A stretch of 36,346 bases of DNA. It comes from an uncultured bacterium (GTDB lineage Bacteria; Nitrospirota; Thermodesulfovibrionia; Thermodesulfovibrionales; CALJEL01). This document shows, piece by piece, positions 1-7,399 of the stretch (the stretch's first letter is position 1; each line of letters starts with the position of its first letter). The position numbers and the translations under genes were made by a program. The notes below the pieces were generated by a model. It was not told the origin of the DNA and ran no database searches. It saw nothing but the letters and a program-made list of their open reading frames with translations. Location of the stretch: contig CALJEL010000071.1 in the NCBI GenBank assembly GCA_938074335.1, positions 1 to 36,346 on the forward strand, written 5' to 3'.

Positions 1-38
1 TCTGTTAAACTTAGTTCAGTGATTTCTTTCACTGACAT
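1..38 (-). CDS. Start of an unidentified leftward gene (partial)
   Basis: Only the first 12 codons lie in the window, reading M-S-V-K-E-I-T-E-L-S-L-T on the minus strand. The start is supported by a strong AAGAAAGGAGG ribosome binding site 7-8 bases upstream of the ATG (bases 36-38). Twelve residues are too few to assign a family. The ribosome binding site lies in one arm of an inverted repeat (39-51 with 85-97), described separately. The gene is divergent from resB. Confidence 0.55.
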   Translation of the reverse strand, partial: MSVKEITELSLT

Positions 39-97
39 GGGTGTGTCCTCCTTTCTTTAAAAAGTTTAATTAAATTAAATCAATGGAGGATACACCC
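39..97 (-). promoter_or_regulatory. Hairpin covering the ribosome binding site of the leftward gene
   Basis: GGGTGTGTCCTCC at 39-51 is complementary, with one G-T wobble-type difference, to GGAGGATACACCC at 85-97. The 33-base loop between them is very AT-rich. In the leftward transcript the CCTCC of the first arm would pair with the GGAGG Shine-Dalgarno of the second arm and end next to the ATG. This is the layout of an RNA thermometer or another translational switch. The pairing is seen in the sequence; the function is inference. Confidence 0.45.
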
Positions 98-157
98 TTT
101 TGTCTTAATTTTTCAAATTACACAGAAAATTTTACACTACCCAGCCATTTAAGGATA

Positions 158-187
158 TTGCAATATTTTTTAACTAACCTGTAAAAT
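158..187 (+). promoter_or_regulatory. Candidate sigma-70 promoter of the resB operon
   Basis: TTGCAA at 158-163 and TAAAAT at 182-187 are separated by 18 bases. Transcription would begin near 194, just ahead of the AAGGAAGG ribosome binding site of resB. The -10 matches consensus at 5 of 6 positions and the -35 at 4 of 6. The region is AT-rich, so chance matches are likely. Confidence 0.35.
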
Positions 188-215
188 AATTAAAAATATA
201 TTAAGGAAGGATTAT

Positions 216-1733
216 ATGGAACAGAAAAAGACCTTTGTTGACCGGATATGGGACTTCTTTACTTCTATCAAACTTGCCATCGTCCTTTTTCTCCTGATTT
301 CCCTCACATCAATAGTGGGTACTATAATTGAGCAGAGGGCTGAACCACAGAAGAATATAGAGATACTTTCAAAGCTCTTCGGTTCCGATATTGCTCCAGC
401 CCTTTACAGTATTCTGGATACACTTCAGTTTACAGATATGTACCATTCCTGGTGGTTTGTAAGTCTTCTGATGCTTTTTGCTACAAATCTTATTATATGC
501 TCCCTTGACAGACTTCCAAAGGTTTTAAGGATTGTAAGGGAAGAAATAAAACCTCTTCCTGAAGAGATATTTTCAACTTTACCCGTAAAAAGAGAGATAT
601 TTTTAAACAAAAAGATTGATAATATTAAGCCGACCCTTATTGGTGCACTCAGAAAACACGGCTTTAATCTTAAAGAAGACAGCTCTTCAGGCCAGCTTTT
701 TTCTCAAAAGGGTGCCTTTTCAAGGCTCGGGGTTTACATTACACACCTAAGTATTCTCATAATCCTTGCTGGTGCATTGGTTGGGATATTCTTTGGTTTT
801 AAAGGATTTCTTAATATAAGAGAGGGTATGACCTATTCAGTGGCATTCAGAGGGGGTATGAACTGGACCCACCAGGATGAGGTAATGGTGGAGAATCTAA
901 TCACCTTAATGAACAGGGCTAAGGGAGATATAGTTGAGGCTGCAAGGTTCATGAATACAACGCCACAGGAACTGAGGAGGACACTGAGATACTATGGAAT
1001 AGAGCCCCTTGGTTTTGAGATAGAATGCAGGGACTTTGAGGTGGAGTTTTATGGTAATTCAGACATGCCAAAGGAATATAAGAGTCTTCTTGTGGTGAGG
1101 GATAAAGACAGAAATTTTGATAAATGGATAGAAGTTAATGATCCACTGAAATACAAGGGATATACCTTTTATCAGTCAAGTTATGGAACATGGCCTGGTG
1201 TGAAGGGAGTATTTAAATTTAATTTTATTGATAAGAATGGTAATGTCCTTGAAAAAAATGTATCTCCTCTTGAGGATTTTGAGCTACCAGGGGGTTTGAA
1301 GGCAAAGGTTGTTGATTTCAGCCCTGCCCTTGCCTTTGATGAAACAGGAAGACCTTTTACTTATACTGCTCAGATGAATAATCCTGCAGCACTTGTTGAA
1401 TTCAACAGGAAGGACTGGAGCAGGTGGGTTCTTAAAAGATATCCACAGACATGGCAATTACCTGATGGCTCAGCATTACAGTTTGTAGACTACTGGGGTG
1501 TTCAGTATACAGGCCTTCAGGTAAGACGGGACCCAGGTGTGTGGCTCGTATATCTTGGATGTATTATAATGGCAATCGGGCTTTATATTACATTCTTCAT
1601 AAGTCATAAGAGGATATGGCTCAGGCTTGTGCCAGAGAAGAATGGCACAAGGGTTCTCATAGGTGGTTCTGTAAGCCGTAACAGGGAGGCCTTTGAAAGG
1701 CATATTGATAGCATAATCAAGGAGGTACAATAA
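216..1733 (+). CDS. resB: Cytochrome c biogenesis protein ResB (Ccs1)
   Basis: ResB is the System II cytochrome c maturation protein that works with CcsA to carry haem across the membrane and attach it to CxxCH motifs outside the cytoplasm. The 505-residue product has the family layout: membrane helices near residues 18-40, 79-97, 172-194 and 442-465, a large extracytoplasmic domain between the third and fourth, and a short cytoplasmic tail after S-H-K-R. Candidate haem-ligand histidines are H77 and H177. The start has an AAGGAAGG ribosome binding site. ccsA follows one base later, so the two are translationally coupled. Residues about 237-262 (bases 924-1001) form an extra stretch resembling a Fis-type helix-turn-helix, which I do not know from standard ResB proteins. 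The family assignment is secure. Confidence 0.92.
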   Translation: MEQKKTFVDRIWDFFTSIKLAIVLFLLISLTSIVGTIIEQRAEPQKNIEILSKLFGSDIAPALYSILDTLQFTDMYHSWWFVSLLMLFATNLIICSLDRLPKVLRIVREEIKPLPEEIFSTLPVKREIFLNKKIDNIKPTLIGALRKHGFNLKEDSSSGQLFSQKGAFSRLGVYITHLSILIILAGALVGIFFGFKGFLNIREGMTYSVAFRGGMNWTHQDEVMVENLITLMNRAKGDIVEAARFMNTTPQELRRTLRYYGIEPLGFEIECRDFEVEFYGNSDMPKEYKSLLVVRDKDRNFDKWIEVNDPLKYKGYTFYQSSYGTWPGVKGVFKFNFIDKNGNVLEKNVSPLEDFELPGGLKAKVVDFSPALAFDETGRPFTYTAQMNNPAALVEFNRKDWSRWVLKRYPQTWQLPDGSALQFVDYWGVQYTGLQVRRDPGVWLVYLGCIIMAIGLYITFFISHKRIWLRLVPEKNGTRVLIGGSVSRNREAFERHIDSIIKEVQ

Positions 1734-1734
1734 A

Positions 1735-2847
1735 ATGACTTCATCTCAATTCTTCGGGATAGCCACTATCTTATATATACTTGCCATGGTGGCCTATATA
1801 AGTTATCTTGCCTTCAGAAATAATAGTGTAGGAATGTTAGCAACCACAATAACCGTGATGGGTTTTATATCACAGACCATTGCTTTTTTGATGAGATGGA
1901 ATGACTTCTATCATCTGCTTGAAGACACAGGTGTTATTAAATCACCACTTCAGGGAATCATAAGGGCTATACCTGTTACAAATCTATATGAATCCTTGAT
2001 ATTCTTTGTATGGTGTCTTATACTTGCCTATCTTGTTATTGAATGGAGGTATAGGAACAGGTCCTTTGGAGCCTTTATTACACCAATTGCCGGTCTTGCC
2101 CTTGCATTTATTGAGATGTCAGGTATGTCAAAGGAGATACAGCCCCTTGTGCCTGCACTTCAGAGTAACTGGCTTCTTGCCCATGTGGTGATGAGCTTCA
2201 TATCTTATTCTCTATTTGCTGTTTCTTTTGCAACTGCCACCATGTATCTTATTACCACAACTGATAAAAAAAATGAGCCTGCCTATATCTTCTGGGTAAT
2301 TACATCTGGCCTTATATTAATACTTCTTGTATCCATGGGTATCGATTATGTTATATTCAGGGTCGGAAGACCTGATATACTTTTTAAAAAGGGTCTTCTC
2401 TTGAAAGCCACCTTTCTTAATGAAAATGCCTTTATCTCTCTGCTCAGTTTTGCAGGTGCCCTGATTATCCTTTTTGGTATCTGGAGATACGGGTATCTAA
2501 TAAAACATATAATCCAGTCAATGAATATTAGCTCTGAATTACTTGATGAGATAACCTATAAGGCTATAGCAATAGGCTTTCCTATTTTTACTCTTGGAGG
2601 TCTAATATTTGGCGCCATATGGGCTGATCAGGCATGGGGTGTTTACTGGTCCTGGGATCCAAAGGAGACATGGTCACTTATTACATGGTTTATCTACGCC
2701 TTTTATCTACATTCAAGACTTTTAAGGGGCTGGAGGGGAAGGAAGATCGCTGTAGTGGCCTCTATTGGATTTGCGGCAGTTATATTCACCTATCTTGGAG
2801 TTAATCTCCTCTTAAGCGGGCTTCATGCTTATGGAGGTTTAAAATAA
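1735..2847 (+). CDS. ccsA: Cytochrome c biogenesis protein CcsA/ResC
   Basis: CcsA is the haem-handling partner of ResB in System II cytochrome c synthesis. The 370-residue protein is almost entirely hydrophobic, with about eight membrane helices. It carries the tryptophan-rich WWD motif at residues 296-314 (W-A-D-Q-A-W-G-V-Y-W-S-W-D-P-K-E-T-W). Candidate haem-ligand histidines are H150, H326 and H364, which flank the motif as in other family members. The ATG is preceded by AAGGAGG and lies one base after the resB stop. A haem-motif sensor kinase follows 22 bases downstream, so the operon pairs haem attachment with a likely haem-bearing sensor. Confidence 0.93.
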   Translation: MTSSQFFGIATILYILAMVAYISYLAFRNNSVGMLATTITVMGFISQTIAFLMRWNDFYHLLEDTGVIKSPLQGIIRAIPVTNLYESLIFFVWCLILAYLVIEWRYRNRSFGAFITPIAGLALAFIEMSGMSKEIQPLVPALQSNWLLAHVVMSFISYSLFAVSFATATMYLITTTDKKNEPAYIFWVITSGLILILLVSMGIDYVIFRVGRPDILFKKGLLLKATFLNENAFISLLSFAGALIILFGIWRYGYLIKHIIQSMNISSELLDEITYKAIAIGFPIFTLGGLIFGAIWADQAWGVYWSWDPKETWSLITWFIYAFYLHSRLLRGWRGRKIAVVASIGFAAVIFTYLGVNLLLSGLHAYGGLK

Positions 2848-2869
2848 AAGCATTGAAACGGGTTAAGGA

Positions 2870-4318
2870 TTGGGTTTAAGAAAGAAGATTACTTTATGGC
2901 TCAGTCTCCTTATAGTCGGGATAACGGGTTTTTCTATTTTTATTATAACCGATGCAGCCATAACCCAGTTTAAAAGGGATTTTTCAGAAAAGGTAAGGCT
3001 TTCTTCTGAGCACATAAAGAATGGACTTATTGCCCTTATGCTTGAGGGTAAAGGAAAGGACTTTCAGGAATATCTTGAATCTGAGATTATTGGAGATATT
3101 AAATCAATAAGATTGATCAGAGATGATGGCTTGATCATTGCTTCGTCCAGTCCATCTGAGATCAATACAGTCCTTCCCGAGGATAGATTTGAAAGACTTA
3201 AGTCCAGGGCCTACAGCGTACAGAAAGAAAATTTTAATTTCATGGAAGAGGATACCGTGGCTGTGGGTACCCATTCTATTTATATACCTCTGTATAATGA
3301 GATTCCCTGTCAGAGGTGTCATACAGATAACAAAAAGATAAGGGCAATCCTTGGTATAGATGCAGGCTCGATGAAATATTTTGAAGCAGTATCCAGGATA
3401 AAGAGAAATGCCTTTTTTTATTTTATAATAATAATTTCTCTCTCGGCAGGTATTATATGGCTGTTTACAGGGATTGTATTTGAAAAACCCATGAATGAAA
3501 TTATTCGGGTAATAGACGATATAAAGAAAGGTGAACTGAGATCAAGGATTCTGCTTGACAGGACAGATGAGATAGGAAATCTCGCAAGCGGTGTTAATGA
3601 CCTTATCTCATATCTTGAAAGAACAAAAAGGGATTTTGAATTGTGTCATTTTGCTGAGATGAAAAGAGTTGAGCAGATGGCAACGCTCAGTGAGCTCGCT
3701 TCTGCTATTGCACATGAAATAAGGAATCCATTAGCTGGAATAAGTGGAGCAATTCAGGTCCTGTCAGAGGAGTTTCCGGAATCTGACCCAAGACAGCCAA
3801 TAATAAAAGAAATACTTAAAGAAGTGGAAAGGCTTGACGGATCAGTAAAAGACCTTCTTTTATTTGCAAAGGCACCTGAACCAGTTTTAAGGCATGTACC
3901 GGCAAAGGTAGTCTTTGAAAGACTCATGAGATTTATAGAGCCACAGGCAAAAAGAAACAATGTGAGCATAGATATCCTGATACCTGAAGAGGAACTTTAT
4001 GTGGATCCAGACCAGATACATCAGGCCTTTTTTAATATTGCCCAGTCTTCAATCCAGAACATGCCCCACGGTGGGACCCTGAAGATAGAGATGAAGACTC
4101 AGGAAAGAGTTCAGATTATTTCTTTTTCTGATACAGGTTCAGGGATTCCCCCTGATGAGGTCAAACTCCTTTTTAAACCCTTTTACACAAGATCCTCTGG
4201 CATAAGCAGCCTCGGTCTTGCTATAAGTAGAGGTATAATAGAAAAGCACGGAGGAAAGATAGAGGTTGATAGTATAATGGGAAGAGGAACGACCTTTAAT
4301 ATCTATCTTCCAGTATAA
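2870..4318 (+). CDS. Membrane histidine kinase with an extracytoplasmic c-type haem motif
   Basis: This is a 482-residue two-component sensor. Helices at about 8-28 and 181-204 bracket an extracytoplasmic domain containing C147-Q-R-C150-H151, a c-type haem-binding motif. A HAMP segment (about 205-255), a HisKA domain with phospho-acceptor H282 (A-H-E-I-R-N-P-L-A-G) and a HATPase domain follow. The ATP site looks eroded. The N-box reads F-N-I-A-Q-S-S-I-Q-N, with serine where the metal-binding asparagine normally sits (about S393), and the G2 box reads S-S-L-G-L rather than G-T-G-L-G-L. G1 (D-T-G-S-G-I) and the F-box are intact. The start is a TTG preceded by an in-frame stop and GGA, so the ribosome binding site is very close; a nearby alternative start is possible. 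The natural partner is the regulator encoded next. Confidence 0.85.
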   Translation: MGLRKKITLWLSLLIVGITGFSIFIITDAAITQFKRDFSEKVRLSSEHIKNGLIALMLEGKGKDFQEYLESEIIGDIKSIRLIRDDGLIIASSSPSEINTVLPEDRFERLKSRAYSVQKENFNFMEEDTVAVGTHSIYIPLYNEIPCQRCHTDNKKIRAILGIDAGSMKYFEAVSRIKRNAFFYFIIIISLSAGIIWLFTGIVFEKPMNEIIRVIDDIKKGELRSRILLDRTDEIGNLASGVNDLISYLERTKRDFELCHFAEMKRVEQMATLSELASAIAHEIRNPLAGISGAIQVLSEEFPESDPRQPIIKEILKEVERLDGSVKDLLLFAKAPEPVLRHVPAKVVFERLMRFIEPQAKRNNVSIDILIPEEELYVDPDQIHQAFFNIAQSSIQNMPHGGTLKIEMKTQERVQIISFSDTGSGIPPDEVKLLFKPFYTRSSGISSLGLAISRGIIEKHGGKIEVDSIMGRGTTFNIYLPV

Positions 4319-4343
4319 AAAATCAATTTAAGGTGCGATAACA

Positions 4344-5717
4344 ATGGCTGATATAAAGATACTCATCGTAGATGATGAGAAACTCCTCAGGTGGTCTCTT
4401 CAGCAGAGCCTGTCAAAAGATGGTTATACAGTCCTTACAGCAGAGACAGGAGCCGAAGGATTAAGAATATTTAAAGACGACTTACCTGATATAGTGCTTC
4501 TTGATATAAACCTGCCTGATGTCTCAGGTATAACAGTACTTGAACAGATGATAGAGATAAACAGAGATGCCCTTATATTTATGATAACAGCCTACAGTGA
4601 TGTGCCTACCGCTGTGAAGACCGTGAAGCTTGGTGCCTATGATTTCATAGAAAAACCATTCAATATGGATAAATTGAATATCCTCATAGCAAAGGCAGCA
4701 GAGACGGTCTCTCTGAAAAAGGATGTGTCAACTTACAGACACATACTTTCAGAAAAATATCAATTTTCAAGTATAATTGGTGAATCCGCTGAGATTAAAA
4801 AGGTAGTAGAGATTGCGAGAAAGATAGCCGCCTCTGATGCCACAACCATACTTCTTCAGGGTGAAAGCGGAACAGGAAAAGATCTCCTTGCAAAGGTTAT
4901 TCATTATCAATCAAGGAGGGCAGATAAACCCTTCCTTGAGATAAATTGCACAGCCCTTCCAGAAAGCCTTATAGAGAGTGAACTCTTTGGTTATGAAAAG
5001 GGTGCCTTTACAGATGCAAAGACAGCAAAAAAAGGACTTTTTGAACTGGCTGACGGCGGCACCATATATCTTGATGAGATAGGAGACATGAAGATTGGCA
5101 CACAGACAAAACTCCTCAAGGTTATAGAGAACAAGACCTTCAAGAGAATAGGTGGTGTAAGGGATATAACTGTTGATGTAAGGATAATTGCTGCAACTAA
5201 TAAGAACCTGGAAGAAGCTATAAAGAATGGTTCCTTCAGAGAAGACCTCTATTACAGACTCAATGTTATACCTGTGAGGCTTCCTCCTTTAAGAGAAAGA
5301 GACAGGGATGTCCTTATACTGGCAAGATATTATATTGAGCAGTTTAACAGGGAATTCAAGAAACATATAAAGGATATTGACCCTGTTGTGGAGGAAAAAT
5401 TCCTTTCCTACCACTGGCCTGGCAATGTCAGGGAATTAAAGAACCTTATTGAAAGAATAATGATACTTGAATCAGGAGACAAGATATTACCCGAGCACCT
5501 GCCCTGTGAGATCAATCATGTATTTAATAAAGAAGATAACGCTCAAGGTCCTATTGTCAGGCTTCCTTCTACTGGTATAGATATTGAGGAGGTGGAAAAG
5601 GAGCTCATACGACAAGCCCTTGAGATGACAGGTAATAATCAGACAAGGGCAGCAAAGTTGCTTAACCTTTCAAGGGATGCCCTCAGATACAGGATGCAAA
5701 AATTCGGGTTTTTATAA
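4344..5717 (+). CDS. Sigma-54-dependent response regulator, NtrC family
   Basis: The 457-residue protein has the three NtrC-type domains. The receiver (about 5-115) has phospho-acceptor D54 and K104. The AAA+ domain (about 144-370) has Walker A G-E-S-G-T-G-K-D at 173-180 and Walker B L-D-E-I-G-D near 243-248. The C-terminal Fis-type helix-turn-helix reads N-N-Q-T-R-A-A-K-L-L-N-L-S-R-D-A-L. The sigma-54 contact loop is G-A-F-T-D-A at 220-225 rather than the usual G-A-F-T-G-A; the D form occurs in other family members. It would activate sigma-54 promoters after phosphorylation by the kinase encoded 25 bases upstream. I found no convincing -24/-12 promoter in the window, so its targets are probably elsewhere. 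Confidence 0.93.
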   Translation: MADIKILIVDDEKLLRWSLQQSLSKDGYTVLTAETGAEGLRIFKDDLPDIVLLDINLPDVSGITVLEQMIEINRDALIFMITAYSDVPTAVKTVKLGAYDFIEKPFNMDKLNILIAKAAETVSLKKDVSTYRHILSEKYQFSSIIGESAEIKKVVEIARKIAASDATTILLQGESGTGKDLLAKVIHYQSRRADKPFLEINCTALPESLIESELFGYEKGAFTDAKTAKKGLFELADGGTIYLDEIGDMKIGTQTKLLKVIENKTFKRIGGVRDITVDVRIIAATNKNLEEAIKNGSFREDLYYRLNVIPVRLPPLRERDRDVLILARYYIEQFNREFKKHIKDIDPVVEEKFLSYHWPGNVRELKNLIERIMILESGDKILPEHLPCEINHVFNKEDNAQGPIVRLPSTGIDIEEVEKELIRQALEMTGNNQTRAAKLLNLSRDALRYRMQKFGFL

Positions 5718-5749
5718 AAATTAGGTATAAAAATTGCTAATTAAGAGGT

Positions 5750-6097
5750 ATGAAAAGGGCACTTATAATTGACGATGAAGACCTCATCCTCTGGTTTCTT
5801 GAAAGGGCCCTTAAAAAAAGGGGACTCGAGGTAGTAATTGCAAGAAATCTAAGAGAAGCCCTTGAAGAGTTGAATAAAGGAGCTTTTGATATCATCTTTA
5901 CAGACCTGAGAATGCCTGAGGGAAATGGCACAGAATTGCTGGGAAGGCTAAGTGAAATCACTCACAAGACAGGTGTAGTAGTATGCTCAGCCTTTATTAC
6001 CAATGAACTATCAGCAATCCTTAAAGATAAAGGTATAGGTATTCTTAAAAAACCCTTCCGACTTGATGAGCTTGACGAGGTCCTGAAAAGCCTCTGA
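5750..6097 (+). CDS. Stand-alone response regulator receiver domain
   Basis: This 115-residue CheY-like receiver has the acidic pair D8-D9, phospho-acceptor D52 (F-T-D-L-R-M-P) and the conserved lysine in L-K-K-P-F near residue 103. There is no output domain. The ATG follows AAGAGG, 32 bases after the NtrC-type regulator, so it probably belongs to the same operon. It could act as a phosphate sink or as an intermediate in a phosphorelay with the upstream kinase. The role is inference; the fold assignment is firm. Confidence 0.88.
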   Translation: MKRALIIDDEDLILWFLERALKKRGLEVVIARNLREALEELNKGAFDIIFTDLRMPEGNGTELLGRLSEITHKTGVVVCSAFITNELSAILKDKGIGILKKPFRLDELDEVLKSL

Positions 6098-6261
6098 CAT
6101 TTTACCTCTATTGACTGCCATGCTGCTTTAAACTGGCTTATTTTTGCTGATAGACAACAGGCATGGTTCTATTGGTGTCACAGGGAAAATCGGCAACCTG
6201 CCATTTTTATTAAAAGGGTTATTGTAAATTTCTATCGCTTTTTTCGGAACTGGCCCTAAAT

Positions 6262-6766
6262 TGCCGATAGAAATGGCGGGGGATGCCGATATTTTGGGGT
6301 TCACGGACTGAAGCTTGTCTTCACCCCGTGCTCTAAAGGCAGTATCAGCACCCCAGAAAATCTGACGATTTTCTGGGGACCCTCGCTTGCGACACCTTAA
6401 TAGAGCAGTAGAGCAACAGGCAATAACAGAGCAGTAGCGCAGCAGTTTTTAGAGTGACAGAACGACAGTGCGACAGAGCGACAGCGCTGAGGAAGGGTGT
6501 TCTGTGCAGTGGCACGGCATGCCGTGCCCCTACACTATCTATCTGTCGCACAGTCGCACTGTAGCACTATCGCACTATGTTGTCGCACTGTAGCACTACT
6601 TAGTAAGCCACAGACAAGAATGTCTGTGCTACTGGCTCTACTGCTCTGCTGGTCTGCTGCTCTATCAATAAAAACTACTGCTCTACTGGTCTGCTGGTCT
6701 GCTGCTCTGCTGGTCTAAGAAGGCCTTGAGGCATACCCCGCCATTAAAAATGCATTTCTATCGACA
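6262..6766 (+). repeat. Composite palindromic intergenic element, copy 1 (with nested repeats)
   Basis: The left end (TTGCCGATAGAAATGGCGGG, 6262-6281) is roughly repeated in inverted form at the right end (6736-6766), where an extra 11 bases separate the two halves. Inside, in order, are: TGCCGATA at 6284; a GTGAAG-type hairpin segment at 6300-6330; a perfect 28-base palindrome at 6351-6378 (CCCCAGAAAATC, TGAC, then the complement); AGAGCAG-type short tandem units from 6402; GCGACAG units (about 6454-6490) facing inverted CTGTCGC units (about 6541-6600); an 18-base palindrome GGCACGGCATGCCGTGCC at 6511-6528; and a hairpin CACAGACA-AGAA-TGTCTGTG at 6609-6628. Copies 2 and 3 share the ends but lack most of the central material, so this copy appears to have acquired insertions. 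Confidence 0.75.
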
Positions 6767-6786
6767 AATTGAGGACTCGAGAACAG

Positions 6787-6816
6787 TTGACAAAGCAATC
6801 CAACCTATGATATGAA
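6787..6816 (+). promoter_or_regulatory. Candidate promoter of gcvH-lpdA
   Basis: A perfect TTGACA at 6787-6792 is followed after 18 bases by TATGAA at 6811-6816. Transcription would begin near 6823, giving a leader of about 135 bases before gcvH. The -10 is only 4 of 6, so confidence is moderate. Confidence 0.4.
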
Positions 6817-6873
6817 TTCAATACAAGAAAAATAATTTATTTCTTTTTCTTTAACCTTAGCCTCTAAATTCAA

Positions 6874-6930
6874 AAAGGGCCTTGCCCTTTATAAAAGGCA
6901 ATCAGCGCGGGTGAGATACTCAAGGCTGAT
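6874..6930 (+). promoter_or_regulatory. Two hairpins in the gcvH leader, function unknown
   Basis: The first hairpin is AAAGGGC-CTT-GCCCTTT (6874-6890). The second has arms ATCAGC (6901-6906) and GCTGAT (6925-6930) around an inner GAG-ATA-CTC. Both fall in the predicted leader, 27-83 bases before gcvH. I looked for glycine-riboswitch signatures and did not see them. This may be an attenuator or unrelated structure. Confidence 0.3.
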
Positions 6931-6959
6931 AGCTTTAATTAAAAAGAGGAGGAATAATG

Positions 6960-7355
6960 ATGAAGATTCCAGAGGACCTCAAGTATCATAAGGAACACAC
7001 ATGGGTAAGGTTGAGCGGTAAGAAGGCAATTATTGGCATTACTGACTACGCTCAGGAGCAGCTCGGGGACATTGTTTACATTGATCTGCCAGAGGTTGAC
7101 TCTGAGGTGGAGGCAAATGCAGAGATGGCAGAGATTGAATCAACAAAGGCGACATCCTCTGTGATAGCACCTGTTACAGGTGTGGTGATTGAGGTGAATG
7201 AGGATCTGGCAGAATCTCCAGAGATAATAAACGAGGATCCCTACGGCAAGGGATGGATTGCAAAGGTAGAGATAGAAGACCCCTCAGAACTTGATGAGCT
7301 TATGGATGCAGGAGAATATGCGAGGTTTATAGAGGAAGAGGGTGGGACAAAATAA
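6960..7355 (+). CDS. gcvH: Glycine cleavage system H protein
   Basis: GcvH is the lipoyl carrier that shuttles the aminomethyl group in glycine cleavage or synthesis, and in some bacteria it also acts in lipoate transfer. The 131-residue product begins K-I-P-E-D-L-K-Y-H-K-E-H-T-W-V. It contains the lipoylation motif E-S-T-K-A-T-S with the modified lysine near K63, and ends with the typical acidic tail. Two ATGs lie back to back at 6957 and 6960. The GGAGG at 6948-6952 is 7 bases from the second and only 4 from the first, so I chose the second. lpdA follows 44 bases later. No gcvT or gcvP is in the window. Confidence 0.93.
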   Translation: MKIPEDLKYHKEHTWVRLSGKKAIIGITDYAQEQLGDIVYIDLPEVDSEVEANAEMAEIESTKATSSVIAPVTGVVIEVNEDLAESPEIINEDPYGKGWIAKVEIEDPSELDELMDAGEYARFIEEEGGTK

Positions 7356-7399
7356 ATCAGGAGTCAAATGAGAACAATGGCAAGGAGGTTAATCTTTAA

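Larger units (their letters stand above)
6098..6956. other. Repeat-rich intergenic region between the receiver gene and gcvH
   Basis: No convincing gene lies here. The stretch holds copy 1 of a composite palindromic repeat (6262-6766) with further repeats nested inside, then a candidate promoter (6787-6816) and a leader with two hairpins upstream of gcvH. Short frames crossing it translate into low-complexity strings rich in L, C and S and are produced by the tandem repeats. A segment at about 6207-6237 recurs in altered form near 24763-24786 and 36220-36250. Confidence 0.7.

Noticed and set aside
6345-6718. Short frames across repeat copy 1 as genes
   Set aside because: They translate tandem and palindromic repeats into low-complexity peptides, with no ribosome binding sites.
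6823-6956. Glycine riboswitch before gcvH
   Set aside because: The conserved glycine-aptamer core was not visible; only two simple hairpins are supported.
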